Source of the DNA: JAFAGX01 sp963759875
Lineage (GTDB): Bacteria; Acidobacteriota; Terriglobia; Terriglobales; Acidobacteriaceae
Assembly: GCA_963759875.1 (NCBI GenBank)
Contig: CAVXBB010000004.1
Location: 62,001-126,000 of the forward strand
Length of the DNA stretch: 64,000 nucleotides
Direction of reading: 5' to 3'
Made by a program: the position numbers and the translations under genes. Below, one piece after another: positions 9,944 to 19,713 of this stretch; position 1 is the stretch's first letter, and the number at the start of each line of letters is the position of its first letter. Below the pieces are notes generated by a model. That model was not told the origin of the DNA. It saw only the letters and a list, made by a program, of their open reading frames with translations, and did not search any database.

Positions 9944-10299
9944 CTGCTCTCCTGCAACGTCAGGGCATGAAACGCGTGCGCCGCTTCTTCCCGGGTACTG
10001 AAAATGTCGAAGATGCGGTGCATGCGCACGAGTTCGAAGGTGGCTCGAACCTGTTTCGACATGCCGCAAAGCTTCAGCTCTCCGCCTTTGGCTGTCAATT
10101 GCCGCAGGCAGGAGAGCATGGCTCCCAGGCCGGAACTATCCACAAAGCGGACGCGCCTCAGATCAATCACCAGCTTGGTATTGGATTTCCAAAGGGGCGC
10201 CATCGCGCACTTGAGCTCCCCGGCGTTACTGGCATCCAGCTCGTCGACCGGAACTTCTGCAATCACCACTTCGCCGATTTTGTCGACTGTTATCTCCAC
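9940..10299 (-). CDS. STAS-domain anti-sigma factor antagonist
   Basis: 119-residue single STAS domain of the SpoIIAA/RsbV type, the phospho-switch protein of partner-switching pathways. The FVDSSGLGAMLS motif holds the serine that a kinase phosphorylates and an SpoIIE phosphatase dephosphorylates. The start is GTG with GAGAGG a few bases upstream. It follows the SpoIIE/kinase gene, overlapping its restored end, and its stop overlaps the start of glycogen phosphorylase as ATGA. The order phosphatase-antagonist-glgP suggests the switch and the enzyme are made together. Confidence 0.9.
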   Translation of the reverse strand: MEITVDKIGEVVIAEVPVDELDASNAGELKCAMAPLWKSNTKLVIDLRRVRFVDSSGLGAMLSCLRQLTAKGGELKLCGMSKQVRATFELVRMHRIFDIFSTREEAAHAFHALTLQESR

Positions 10300-13200
10300 A
10301 CGACCTCTCTTTCCTTCGTTCTACATAGATTTTCACCAAGGCCAGGCAATTTCTGCCGCGTTCGTCGCGGTAGGAATACACCTCATCGACACTTCGAGTG
10401 ATGAGATAGACACCGAACCCCGATTCCCGCGAGCCGTCGAGCGCGGGCAAAGAAGCGCTCGCCAGCTCGAAGGGGTCTCCCAGGTGGTGCAGCCGGATCA
10501 CAACCCGGCCCGCGAAGGCTTCGCCTTCGAGATCGATCCACTGGTCGGTGCGGCCATCGATAGGCATGTTTCATGATGTTGCTGGCGGCCTCGTTCACGG
10601 CCAGCTCGAGTGCGCCCACACGATCTTCATCCAGCCCGGCACCGGGAAGATGGGCGCAGAAGAATCGCACAAATTCGCGCGCTCGGCGAAGCTCCCGCAG
10701 ATCGCTCGGGATCTGGACTTTCTCCTGGGCGAGCGGCAATTCGATTTCTTCGAATCGAATTGCGACGCTGGTCAAATCGTCGGCCAGCCGGGCGCACTGA
10801 GAGAACGCAAAGACGGCATCGCGAATGGCCTCCACCAGGGCTCCGGGCGGGAGTTGGCTGTGGGACTGGACATATTCTTTCAGGCGATCCGTGCCGAACA
10901 GCTCGCCAGCGGCGTTCCGGGCTTCGGTGATTCCATCGGAGAAAAAGAGCAACAGATCGCCCGGCTCGCAAGGCACGGACACCTGCTCGTAAATCTCCCC
11001 CTCGCGGACTCCCAGAGGCAGATTGTCTCCGTGCAGCACCTCGCTGAGTCCCGTCTCGCCATGCACCTGAACAATTCCCGTGTGGCCGCAGTCGACGAGA
11101 TCAAGCCGGTGCTTCTTCACGTTGAGGCGGGCATAACACAGCGTCACGAAGCTCTCGAGATCGATCAACTGGTGTACCATCTGCGCGTGCGCGAGCATCA
11201 CGATTTCTCTTGGCTCGGGAAGCTTGCCGGTTGTGGAGAGCGCCATGAGGTGGCTGAGTGCTTTGAGAAAATGAGTCTTGGTCGCCGCGCCCAGCAGGGC
11301 GGCCGGAATCCCCTTGCCCATCACGTCTCCGACGATCACGTCGAGATCGCCTTCGCGATGTTTGATGAAGATGTAAAAATCACCATCGATGCGCTGGGTG
11401 GGAATGGTCAGGGCCGCGACGCGCAGCCCCGGAATATCCGTCGGCGGGGGATCGAGCAGCAGGGTCTGTTGGATTCTGCAGCCGATTTCGAATTCCCGCT
11501 CCCGGGCCTGCTGTAATTCGGCGGTCGCCGCCTGCAGTTCCGCGGTTCGAGCAAGGACGCGCTGCTCCAGTTCGGCGTTGAGGGTACGGATTTCCTCCTC
11601 CGCGCGTTTCCGCTCGGTGATGTCGAGGAATGTTTCAACAGCGCCAATGAGTGTCCCATTGCGACGTATCGGATAAGACCAAAATTCCACCGGAAAGCAC
11701 GTCCCGTCCGCTCTCCACATCACTTCATCATCTGCATGGGCGTAGTCGCCTCGCGCGAGGGCGCGAATCGCAGGGCAGTCTTGGGGAAGCAACGGGCTGC
11801 CGTCGGCCCGGCTGTGATGGGACGTATTGTGGAAATTCTTGCCGAGCAAGCTGCTCGAATTCGCAAATCCCAACATCCGGGCACACGCCTGATTCGCCCA
11901 AGTGCAGTTGCCTTCCAGGTCGAGGCCGCAGATGGCCTCGGCCGTGGAGTCCAACAGCAGCCGAATGTGCTCTTCCTTCTCGCGCAGAACCGCTTCCGCC
12001 CTGGTGCGCGCCTCCCTGGTACGCAGGGCGGTGATTCCGAACGACAAATCACTGGCGAGCTCGGTTAAGAGCTCGACTTCTTCGGCACCGAATGCATCCG
12101 GTTCTGCGGCATAGATGGTGAGAGCGCCGAAGACCTCCGAGTTGACAAACAACGGGATGGCGATGCTGGAGGCATAGCCGCGTTTCAGAGCCTCGTCGCG
12201 CCAGGGAGCCATCCGCCCATCGGTTGCGATGTGCTTGACTACCGTCGTTTCCCGTTTGCGAATGCTCGTACCGGTAGGCCCCCGGCCTCGCTCGGTATCT
12301 GCCCATGTAATGTTCAGCGAGGCCAGGTAACCCTCTTCCCAGCCTGCCTGCGCGATGGGCCGCACCGACTTTGCCTCGTCATGCTCGGCGCGTCCGACCC
12401 AACAGAGCCGATACCCAGCCTCTTGCACGACAATGTTGCAAATCTGCTGCAACAAAGTGGATTCCTCGACCGCCCGGATCAGCGCTTCGTTGCATTTGCT
12501 GAGGGCACGGTTGGCCCGATTGATCCGGAGGAGGTGCTCCTGCGCCAGTTTCAGCTGAGTAATGTCCTGGACCGTACCGATTCCTCTAACAGCATCGCCG
12601 CCGGCATCAAATTCCACTTCAGCCCTTTCACGAACCCATCGCAACTCACCGTCAACGAGGATACGGTGCTCAACGTCATAGGGCGACCCATGCATGGCAT
12701 TAGCCCATGCCTTATCGACGCGTTCCCGGTCGTCCGGGTGAACGGCGGCGAGAAAGGCTTCATAGGTCAGGGGCGTACCTTTGCGCATTCTAAAAATGCG
12801 GAAAACTTCGCCCGACCAGGTGAGCCGATTGTGGACGACATCCAGGCACCAGCTTCCGACGTGCGCAACTTTCTGCGCCCGGTTCAGCGTGGCCAGGGCT
12901 TCGCTCACTTGCCGCGTTGCTCTCCTCAGACGTCCATGGAACAGGCTGAACAGAATGCCCATGGCAACGAACACGACCACGGAGAGGACATAGCGGGGAT
13001 CTTCTTTAGCAAGGGTGTGCTCCGGCGGGACAAAGAACCAACAAAACCAGAAGCGTAGAGATGATGGTAGCGACGACGCCAGCCAGCACGCCCCCAATCC
13101 AGGAACTGAGGAACACGGCGGGATAGAAGAGGAACCAAGCGAACGGTTGAATGACGGGCCAAAACACTTGCTGAAGCACGAGAGCAATGAAGGGCGGGAG

Positions 13201-13317
13201 CATCGCAAGGATCGCTCGCAGACCACCTTTGCGAGTGAAAGCTGACACTGGACCGGGAGACTTTGCCTCCGAGTACGTGCCGGTTTGGTTTCGCACCCTT
13301 CCAAGGTTTGGTTGCAT
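10226..13317 (-). CDS. PAS-GAF-PAS-SpoIIE phosphatase with C-terminal HATPase, two frame breaks
   Basis: When two extra bases are ignored the frame gives 1029 residues. The order is: hydrophobic DUF4118-like sensor segment (about 30-105), PAS (about 150-250), GAF (about 290-440), PAS (about 455-570), a coiled-coil linker, a PP2C/SpoIIE domain (about 640-850; GDFYIF, GDVMGKG, DCGHTG, FSDGITEARN, DDLTSVAIR) and a HATPase_c_2 domain (ALELAVNEAASNIMKHAY, then the ESGFGVYLI block). The first break is an A4 run at 13043-13046 that should be A3; the second is one extra base near 10559. The architecture is a sensor that dephosphorylates a STAS antagonist and carries an RsbW-like kinase domain, and its probable target is the STAS protein just downstream. 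Confidence 0.85.
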
Positions 13318-13734
13318 GCTTGTATACCCGGCGATCGCGCCACAGGCAACCGCCGCATAGCTCGGCGATTCAATTCAGGTGACAACGAAAGTCTACGCGT
13401 GCTGAAGCAAATCGGATGTGATTAGACTCACTAGTCGATGTTTCGTTTTCGTCGAATGTGCCTGCATTCTGCCGCGTGGTTTCGAAGAGCCGGAAGTTTG
13501 AAGCAGGTAGATCGGCGGGAAGGAAGGACTTGGGTGCTTCGCTGCCTGGTAACCAGGCCACAGGACGGCAAGCGAGTGGAAGGCAATCCGCTTGTGGTCG
13601 GGCTGGTCCGGGACTTCCCAACTCAGGTCGTCCGCGAAGCAGCGCGTCATTGAGTTCGACTATGCATCTGCTAGCTCTAATTTTCTAGAGCATTTAATAT
13701 CCCGACGTGGGAGCGATTTTCCTGTTAGCCGATC
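13318..13734. other. Intergenic, no gene seen
   Basis: About 415 bases between the start of the SpoIIE-type gene and the end of the PhoD-type gene. Small frames on both strands have no family resemblance and no ribosome-binding site. A short hairpin GCTCTA-loop-TAGAGC lies near 13674-13691. The 5' control region of the phosphatase gene must lie here, but no clear promoter is visible. Confidence 0.4.
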
Positions 13735-15834
13735 CTAAATCGAAAACGCCGGATTGCCTTCTATCACCTTCTGCTCGAGATTCGGACGTTCGTGCTTGCG
13801 CCAGAGCCTTGCGGTGTGTCGAACCCGATAGAGAATCGGTCCGCCATCCGGCTGGTCCTGGCGAACGATGGGACGCGGCAGGCAGATGAATTCCGCCTCT
13901 AGCCGGTCCGCTGCTGCGTGCACTACCGAATAGCCATGGCCGCCCATGTCAACAAACGACACGTGCGGTGACAAATCCCGGTTGGAAAGCTGGCGTGCCT
14001 TCTGCACGTCGCCACTCTTCGCATATTCCAGGCATGACCGAACACCGTGACGCACCAGCATATTAACGGTGGGTTGCGGACGATTGTCATCAGGACCATG
14101 CCCGAGGAACAGAGCCCGCAGCGGAGCATCTTTGGGCATTTTATGTTCCATTGACTCCACCATTCCGGGCGCGGAGATTGATCCAACCACGAATGCCACA
14201 CCTACGGGATCAAAGGGCTTCGGCGGGAGAGACTTCGCCGATAAACCGGCCCAGAAGCTATGCCGGTCGCCCGCCACCGTGGCAAACCCGGTGATTTCAT
14301 GCTGGCGAATGAAATCGTAAATTTCACCGCGCTCTTGATAAGCACCACTGACGTCGCCGCCGCCAAAGCCGGCATACCCGGCACCGGGCCACGCGCTTGC
14401 AACCATCCCTGAAGGAAGGTTCTGCGGGTCGGCGCGCATATCCAGCGTCGCAGTTGTGCTTCCCCAGATCTTCCAGGTAGTTTTCGAATTCCGCAGCCGT
14501 TCCAGAAACCACGCTATTTGCTCGGCTCCGAGAATGGTCTGCGCGGGATCCGCCTTACGGAGGTTAGGAACTTCCTTGTCTCCGAAACGGATGGTGTCGG
14601 GCGGTTTGCCTCCGTTGTAATCCCGGCCGCCATCGATAATCTCAAGCACCTCCTCAGGCACGAGCTCCGAATAGTCCTTATTAAAGAAATCTGCGTCATC
14701 GAACTTGGTTCCGGGGTCCTCCGACCGGTAGCTTCGCTCATCGGTGATCATGAGCTCCACGTTCCGGCCCCAGCGGAGCGACCGGTATCCCTTCAGACTA
14801 TTGATCGCCGCAAGATTGTTGGCCTCCTGCCCGAGTCCATGCTCATCGAAAACAGCGACCGGGGCATCCTGAACCTTAGGTGGGCTGAAAATTTCGAGCG
14901 AAGGACCACCGCTCTTCACCATACGCGCGGGCTGATACTCAAAAAATGCCTGCATGGCTGCGACCTTGCGTGTCTGCGCGGGGCGCGTTTTGCCGTCGAA
15001 CACTTGCAAGGCTTGCCATCCTTGCCAGCTGTACTCATGGTTATCCCACATGGGAACAAAGGGCCAGCGGGCACGAGCGTCCTGCAGATCGGGATCATGC
15101 AGGTAGCTGCGATACACAGCACGGTAGTCATCCACCGTCACTGGGATGTGGAAGTCCTTAATTTTCTCTCCCTGAGGATAACGAACGATTTCCCTCACCT
15201 TGCGGTCGTAATAAGTGGCGCGGTCCTCCGGATACCAGACCAGCTCGTATATGAAGTCGCCCAGGTGCAGAACAAAGCTGAGCTGGTCCTGCTCAGAAGC
15301 GTGCTCATCCTCGAAGATCATTCTTCGGTACGCGTTCTGCGCTCCGAGGTTTGCGTTCTGACAACTGACGAACGCGAAGTGTACCGGCCGGGAATCATCA
15401 TCGGCAGGCGCGGTAATGGTGCGGCCGAGGCGGCTGCCGGAACCCTCAGGATCGGTAAAGCGATACCAATAGACCTGGGCCGGCTTCAGTCCTCCGACCA
15501 GCACACGACAGGTCCAATCCGCCTCCGCCGAAATCGACACTCTCTGAGTTGCGATCACACGCTGGAACGTCTGGTCGAGCGCCACTTCCACGGTCAGTTC
15601 ATGGACGATCAATTCCTGGGCCGGTTTCGGCTGCGGTTCGGACTGCGGAGCCCGCCGGGTCCACAGCAATACGCTGTTGCTGTCGGGATCGCCGGAGGCC
15701 ACCCCTTCCGGGAAAAGGTCGCGACGCTCGCGCCAGGAAATCTTCGAAGGAGTCGAGAATGAGCGACCCCAAGCCGCTTCCGCACCAAGCACCGCGGCCA
15801 CAGCCAGAAAATCGCGACGGCTAATATTTCCCAT
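13735..15834 (-). CDS. phoD: PhoD-type alkaline phosphatase, Tat-exported
   Basis: 699-residue metallophosphoesterase of the PhoD family, which releases phosphate from phosphomono- or phosphodiesters outside the cytoplasm. The start at 15834 has AAGGAG 8 bases upstream and puts a twin-arginine signal (SRRDFLAVAAVLGAEAAWG) at residues 5-25. Family signs are FPEGVASGDPDSNSVLLWTR, an N-terminal fibronectin-like domain, HLGDFIYE and MWDNHEYSWQGW, and late catalytic blocks (TWKIWGS, GDRHSFWAG). No pho regulon genes lie beside it. The next upstream object on this strand is only an ABC-F fragment. Confidence 0.9.
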   Translation of the reverse strand: MGNISRRDFLAVAAVLGAEAAWGRSFSTPSKISWRERRDLFPEGVASGDPDSNSVLLWTRRAPQSEPQPKPAQELIVHELTVEVALDQTFQRVIATQRVSISAEADWTCRVLVGGLKPAQVYWYRFTDPEGSGSRLGRTITAPADDDSRPVHFAFVSCQNANLGAQNAYRRMIFEDEHASEQDQLSFVLHLGDFIYELVWYPEDRATYYDRKVREIVRYPQGEKIKDFHIPVTVDDYRAVYRSYLHDPDLQDARARWPFVPMWDNHEYSWQGWQALQVFDGKTRPAQTRKVAAMQAFFEYQPARMVKSGGPSLEIFSPPKVQDAPVAVFDEHGLGQEANNLAAINSLKGYRSLRWGRNVELMITDERSYRSEDPGTKFDDADFFNKDYSELVPEEVLEIIDGGRDYNGGKPPDTIRFGDKEVPNLRKADPAQTILGAEQIAWFLERLRNSKTTWKIWGSTTATLDMRADPQNLPSGMVASAWPGAGYAGFGGGDVSGAYQERGEIYDFIRQHEITGFATVAGDRHSFWAGLSAKSLPPKPFDPVGVAFVVGSISAPGMVESMEHKMPKDAPLRALFLGHGPDDNRPQPTVNMLVRHGVRSCLEYAKSGDVQKARQLSNRDLSPHVSFVDMGGHGYSVVHAAADRLEAEFICLPRPIVRQDQPDGGPILYRVRHTARLWRKHERPNLEQKVIEGNPAFSI

Positions 15835-15955
15835 GCTGTAACTCCTTCTTTCCGCTGCCAGGCCCCACGAACACTCGAGAGGAGACGCCTCGCCCAAATA
15901 GTGAGAGCGAGCATGCCGGCCGACTATGTTGGACGGTCTAGCGCTGCGAGCGTTA

Positions 15956-16186
15956 TCACAAGATTTTGGCTATTGGGAGAAAAACCGGGGACAGAGAAAA
16001 ACCGGGGACAGAGACCGCGCCTTCGTCGGGAGTTTCCTCGCCGACCACCATCCGGAATAGCGTTGTCTTGCCCGCCAGATTGGGACCGACCAGCCCGACT
16101 TTTTCGCCGGGATTCAACTGAAACGAAGCATCCACGAAGAGCAACTGCTTGCCATACTGCTTATTGATGTTTGAGAAAGAGATCAT
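15956..16186 (-). pseudogene. ABC-F ATPase, N-terminal fragment
   Basis: The first about 60 residues are a typical ABC-F (EttA/Uup-like) beginning: MISFSNINKQYGKQLLF, PGEKVGLVGPN and GKTTLFRMVVGEETPDEG. After that the match stops and about 15 unrelated residues lead to a stop. The Walker A reads GPNLAGKTT, with Leu where the family has Gly. A complete ABC-F protein has two ATPase domains and over 500 residues, so this is a truncated remnant. The break falls at a 17-bp tandem repeat (15977-16010), which suggests a deletion or insertion joint. Confidence 0.75.
15977..16010. repeat. Perfect 17-bp tandem duplication
   Basis: GAGAAAAACCGGGGACA occurs twice head to tail, followed by GAGACCGCG. The CCGGGGACA core resembles sequence at the ends of the IS481-type element near 23205-23220, and a related CGGGGACGG lies after the darG stop near 17325. 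It marks the point where the ABC-F frame loses its family match. Confidence 0.7.
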
Positions 16187-16395
16187 TTTGAAGGGGCAAC
16201 TCGCCGCACCGTGCCTCTTCCAGTGTAGCGTGACGGGAAAGTTGTCGGGCTATGATGGCACCTTGGAATATTGAAGGGTTGCCCTAATCCACTCGGAGAT
16301 TCCCGGAAGCCGACTTGTGAATCTCTTTGCTATTACAAGCGGTCAGTTAAGTCAGCTGTCCCGCAACGTAGGTCTCAGACCCGCGACAGGTTAAC

Positions 16396-17241
16396 TCAGG
16401 AAATCTCCGAGTCGGCTGTTATGGAAAGAGCATATTCGGATGAGTGTTCTTGAGCCTGAAATACCTTCGCCTTAGGATAGACCTTGGACAGGGTCCTCAG
16501 TCGATCACGAAGCTCTAGCGGGCACCTTAATCCGGCTATTATCTCGACAACGGCGTCTGCAGGAAAACTGAAGAGGCATATTGGGTGCGGTACGGCCTCT
16601 AGCCGAGCGTCGGCATCTTCCAGTACCCGCAGCATGCGCCACTCCTTCTCGTAAGCCCACTCATCGGATTTTGTCTCAAACCACTCCGCGCCTGTGGTAT
16701 TGGCCAAGGTGACTCTCGGGCGTTTGCGACAGTACTTCATCTGCCGCAAGAAGCCAAATTCGTCTTCGGGCCCTCGTCGAACGGAGAAAAACCGATGGTT
16801 CTCGTCAAACCCGATCACGAACCCTTCGTGGTTGTCTGTGTAATGCCCCCACATCAGAAGCGAATCGCGAATTTCGGCAAGACAAAGGACTCCGACGTTT
16901 ACGTTGAGCGACGAGTTGATCGCCGCCGACACACCGGGCAGGAATTGAGGCTGCAGCAGCTGAAATAGATCAGGAATGGACGATTTTAATGGACGCAGCA
17001 GGTCAATAGCGCTCTCTCCTGGCAGGAGTTTGCTCAATATCGGATACTCTTTCAACTCCCGCCGTAGAATCTCATCAAAGTTCTGTTCTAGGTACTCGCT
17101 GAGGTGTTCCTGCGAGGCAGCGGATTCGATATATGGCTTGAATTCGAATGGATCGTTGAATGCGGCCGGTTGAGTAAACCGGATCCTGCGGCGTTCGAGG
17201 ACGTCGAGGCGAGCAGGAGTCAGATATTTGTATAAGGCCAT
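16396..17241 (-). CDS. DUF2971 family protein
   Basis: 281-residue soluble protein. The family signs are an N-terminal LYKYLT, RFTQPAAFNDPFEF near residue 30, a central VGVLCLAEIRDSLLMWGHYTDNHEGFVIGFD and a later EWAYEKEWRML. DUF2971 has no settled function; such genes are frequent in accessory and defence-type regions. It lies about 95 bp downstream of darG on the same strand, so it may have been carried with the toxin-antitoxin pair. The N-terminal Met at 17241 fits the family start. No membrane segment or signal peptide is seen. Confidence 0.8.
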   Translation of the reverse strand: MALYKYLTPARLDVLERRRIRFTQPAAFNDPFEFKPYIESAASQEHLSEYLEQNFDEILRRELKEYPILSKLLPGESAIDLLRPLKSSIPDLFQLLQPQFLPGVSAAINSSLNVNVGVLCLAEIRDSLLMWGHYTDNHEGFVIGFDENHRFFSVRRGPEDEFGFLRQMKYCRKRPRVTLANTTGAEWFETKSDEWAYEKEWRMLRVLEDADARLEAVPHPICLFSFPADAVVEIIAGLRCPLELRDRLRTLSKVYPKAKVFQAQEHSSEYALSITADSEIS

Positions 17242-17336
17242 TTCACGGCATGGCTTCTAGGGCTTGATAGTACCAGACCACAACAGCCGCCATGTCCAGG
17301 TTCCTAGCACAAATTGGCACAAAAATTCGGGGACGG

Positions 17337-18227
17337 CTATTGGAACCACTCTTCGGTCTTCAGACGCCGCCATGCAGATTCAATGCGCGGCTTTGTGAAG
17401 GTCCTACGCTTGTGGTCATTCCAAGAATGGACGGCGACTGTCACATTGTCCGGCTTTTCGCGGCCTTCAGCTACACCGTCATGCATAACCACCCAATGCA
17501 CGGTGGACAGCAACTCCAATCCGTAGGGTGTTTCGTAGCCTTCAATCAAGGCTGTCACGCGAGCAAGCCGGTCTTGAGTTTGTTTCTCATTCGCAAGGAA
17601 GACCTCAGCCTCTTTGACGGCTTCTGGGAACAACTCTAGGGAAACGTCCCTGCTTCTGTCACCATAACCACGCACGTAGTGACCCTCAATCCTCTGCAAG
17701 ACGTGATGAAGGTTTTCAGCGTAAGGACCGTACTTCTCTTTTTGAAAGTTCAAGTCTAGCGGTTGCCCGGCTTCCTGGAGGAAATACGCTAGTTTCTGGA
17801 TTTCCAAAAGAGTCAATCGGTAGCCCGGCAATACATAGCGGCTCAGGACTTCCACGATCAGTGCACGTCCCGGTGTCATGCGCGGAGGCTTTGTAGCGAT
17901 CTTCATGTCCTCCGCTTTTGGTGCACCATCCGGATAAAACAATTGAACCTGGACATCTGGCAACTCAAGAAATGCTTCTTCGATGAGTGGCCGCACTTGT
18001 TCCCAATCCAGTCCGCCGTTGCCACACCCTAGTGGCGGCACCGCAATTGATTTAATGTGTTCTTTCTTGACCACTTGAATGAGCGCCTTCAGACCGGACT
18101 CTATGTCTTCCATCTTTGACTTGCCCTTCCAATGTTTCTTGGTCGGGAAATTGATGATGAATCGCGGATTTTTCTCGCGGCGGAACACGAACATTTTGCC
18201 AATCTGCACGTCTCCGCGTTTGCAAGC
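17337..18227 (-). pseudogene. darG: DarG antitoxin, 3' part (macro-domain end and C-terminal domain), split by IS
   Basis: DarG reverses DNA ADP-ribosylation by DarT through its macro domain and binds DarT through its C-terminal domain. This part holds the end of the macro domain (ACKRGDVQIGKMFVF, INFPTKKHWKGKS, SIAVPPLGCGNGGLDW) and a C-terminal domain beginning MTPGRALIVEVL. The frame remains open upstream to the IS edge at 18228. The first part of the gene lies on the other side at 19566-19713. Joining the two after removal of the IS and one AAGC copy gives 345 codons with no shift, so the gene was whole before insertion. Confidence 0.88.
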
Positions 18228-18310
18228 TGACCTGCCCCCCGAAAAGTAGTCCAGCGGAAATGTGACTTCTCCATGTAGGATGGCCCGCTCAGGGCCAGAG
18301 AGGAGGAGTC

Positions 18311-18577
18311 GTGCGCAAGAGTCGATTCAACGAAGAACAGATCATCGCCATCCTGAAGGAGGGGGAAGCTGGGATAGGACCCGACGAGCTGTGCCGACGG
18401 CACGGGATCACACGCGGGAGCCTGTACCGCTGGAAGGCGAAGTACGGGGGGATGGAAGTGAGCGAGGCGCGGCGATTGCGGCAGTTGGAAGAGGAGAACC
18501 GGCAACTGAAGCACGCCGTGGCCGAGCTATTGCTGGACAAACGAGCGTTGCAGGCGGTAGTCACAAAAAAGTGGTAG
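18311..18577 (+). CDS. IS3-family transposase OrfA
   Basis: 88-residue helix-turn-helix protein: KSRFNEEQIIAILKEGEAG, then DELCRRHGITRGSLYRWKAKYGGM, then a leucine-zipper-like C-terminus. It binds the IS ends and regulates transposition. The start is GTG with GAGGAGG just before it. Near the 3' end, A AAA AAG at 18565-18571 is positioned in the orfA frame as X XXY YYZ, the standard site for a -1 shift into orfB, so an OrfAB fusion is expected. Confidence 0.92.
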   Translation: MRKSRFNEEQIIAILKEGEAGIGPDELCRRHGITRGSLYRWKAKYGGMEVSEARRLRQLEEENRQLKHAVAELLLDKRALQAVVTKKW

Positions 18578-19548
18578 GCCCGCAGATGCAGAGACAGGCG
18601 GTGGAAATGATGCGCTCCGAAGCAGGGGTTTCGGAGCGACGCGCCTGCGGGCTGGTGAAGGTCCATCGGGCGACATGCCGGTATCGACGGCGAAGGGTCG
18701 AAGATCCGCGTTTGCGGGAACGGCTCCGCGAACTGGCTGCGACCCGGCGACGGTTCGGTTATCGTCGGCTGAAGATCTTGCTGAAACGCGAGGGCTTCGC
18801 GGTGAACCATAAACGGGTGTACCGACTGTACGTGGAGGAGAAGCTGGGGCTGCGACGGAAGCGAGGACGGCGGAGGATGCCGACGACCGCCGCACGCGTG
18901 CCCCTAAAGCTACCGGTGCGCCCCGACGAGGTCTGGACCATGGACTTCACGCAGGATGCGTTCGCCAGTGGGCGCAAGTTCCGAACCCTGAACCTGATGG
19001 ATGGCTTCACGCGCTACGCGCCGCGCATCGAGGTGGACACCTCGTTGCCGGGTCAGCGCGTGGTGCGGGTGCTGGAAGAACTGAAGCGAAGAGGCCGCAA
19101 GCCGGAGGCGATCGTGATCGACAACGGAACTGAGTTTACCAGTCAGGTGGTCGATCAATGGGCTTACCAGAATCAGGTGCAGCTGCACTTCATCACTCCC
19201 GGACGGCCCATGGAGAACGGCTTCATCGAGAGCTTCAATGGCAAGTTCCGAGACGAGTGTCTCAACGAGAACTGGTTCCTCGATCTGGCCGACGCGCGGG
19301 AGAAGATCGAGACTTGGCGGTGCGATTACAACCAGGTGCGGCCGCACTCGGCGCTCGGCTATCTCACCCCGGAGGAGTTCGCAAAATCGTGGGCGGCGAC
19401 GGGCTATGGAAAAGACGCGGGCGGGGCCCGCTTGGAAAACGCTTCGCGTTTCCCACTTTCCCACAGCCTCGACGGCGGCGAGAAGGTAGTTACGACGGCT
19501 GTGTTAGAGAACTCAAACCCGGAGAAAGTCTCATTATCCGTGGACTAA
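18571..19548 (+). CDS. IS3-family transposase OrfB (DDE integrase core)
   Basis: About 325-residue catalytic part of the transposase. An HTH_21-like segment (RRFGYRRLKILLKREGF) precedes the rve core. The DDE triad is visible as Asp in TMDFTQD, Asp in VIDNGTEF and Glu in MENGFIESFNGKFRDECLN. It is translated mainly as an OrfAB fusion through the -1 frameshift; a GTG at 18571 could also start it alone. The last codons lie just inside the right inverted repeat. No disruption is seen. Confidence 0.92.
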   Translation: MVGPQMQRQAVEMMRSEAGVSERRACGLVKVHRATCRYRRRRVEDPRLRERLRELAATRRRFGYRRLKILLKREGFAVNHKRVYRLYVEEKLGLRRKRGRRRMPTTAARVPLKLPVRPDEVWTMDFTQDAFASGRKFRTLNLMDGFTRYAPRIEVDTSLPGQRVVRVLEELKRRGRKPEAIVIDNGTEFTSQVVDQWAYQNQVQLHFITPGRPMENGFIESFNGKFRDECLNENWFLDLADAREKIETWRCDYNQVRPHSALGYLTPEEFAKSWAATGYGKDAGGARLENASRFPLSHSLDGGEKVVTTAVLENSNPEKVSLSVD

Positions 19549-19565
19549 AAACGGGGGGCAGGTCA

Positions 19566-19713
19566 AAGCCGCTTCATATGCGGCGTAATTGTCCGGGAAG
19601 GCTAGCTTGAATTGCAGAGCTATCCCCTTGCCCATCACGCCAACTGTGTTCACCGTATTAACGAGGGCATCTGCAGGCGTTTTGAGTAGGTCCCCGTCTC
19701 CGCGAAAAATCAT
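19566..19713 (-). pseudogene. darG: DarG antitoxin, 5' part (macro-domain start), split by IS
   Basis: Minus-strand coding from ATG 19713: MIFRGDGDLLKTPADALVNT, then VNTVGVMGKGIALQFKLAFP, the conserved beginning of a DarG macro domain including the ADP-ribose-binding loop. The frame runs into the IS right edge at 19565. The ATG directly follows the TAA of the restored darT frame (19714-19716), the usual darT-darG gene order. As it stands only about 49 residues of antitoxin can be made from this start. Confidence 0.88.

Larger units (their letters stand above)
18228..19565 (+). mobile_element. IS3-family insertion sequence, IS407-like, inserted in darG
   Basis: 1338-bp element with imperfect terminal inverted repeats of about 30 bp whose outer 14 bases (TGACCTGCCCCCCG) match perfectly at both ends. 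It is flanked by a 4-bp direct repeat AAGC at 18224-18227 and 19566-19569, the target duplication. Ends beginning TGACC and a 4-bp duplication fit the IS407 subgroup. It encodes orfA and orfB with a slippery A AAA AAG at 18565-18571. Both orfs look intact, so the element may still be mobile and the insertion recent. Confidence 0.93.

Noticed and set aside
16290..16410. Inverted match ACTCGGAGATT / AATCTCCGAGT
   Set aside because: Only 11 bases over 120, and the right copy lies in the end of the DUF2971 gene; no terminator or attachment features.
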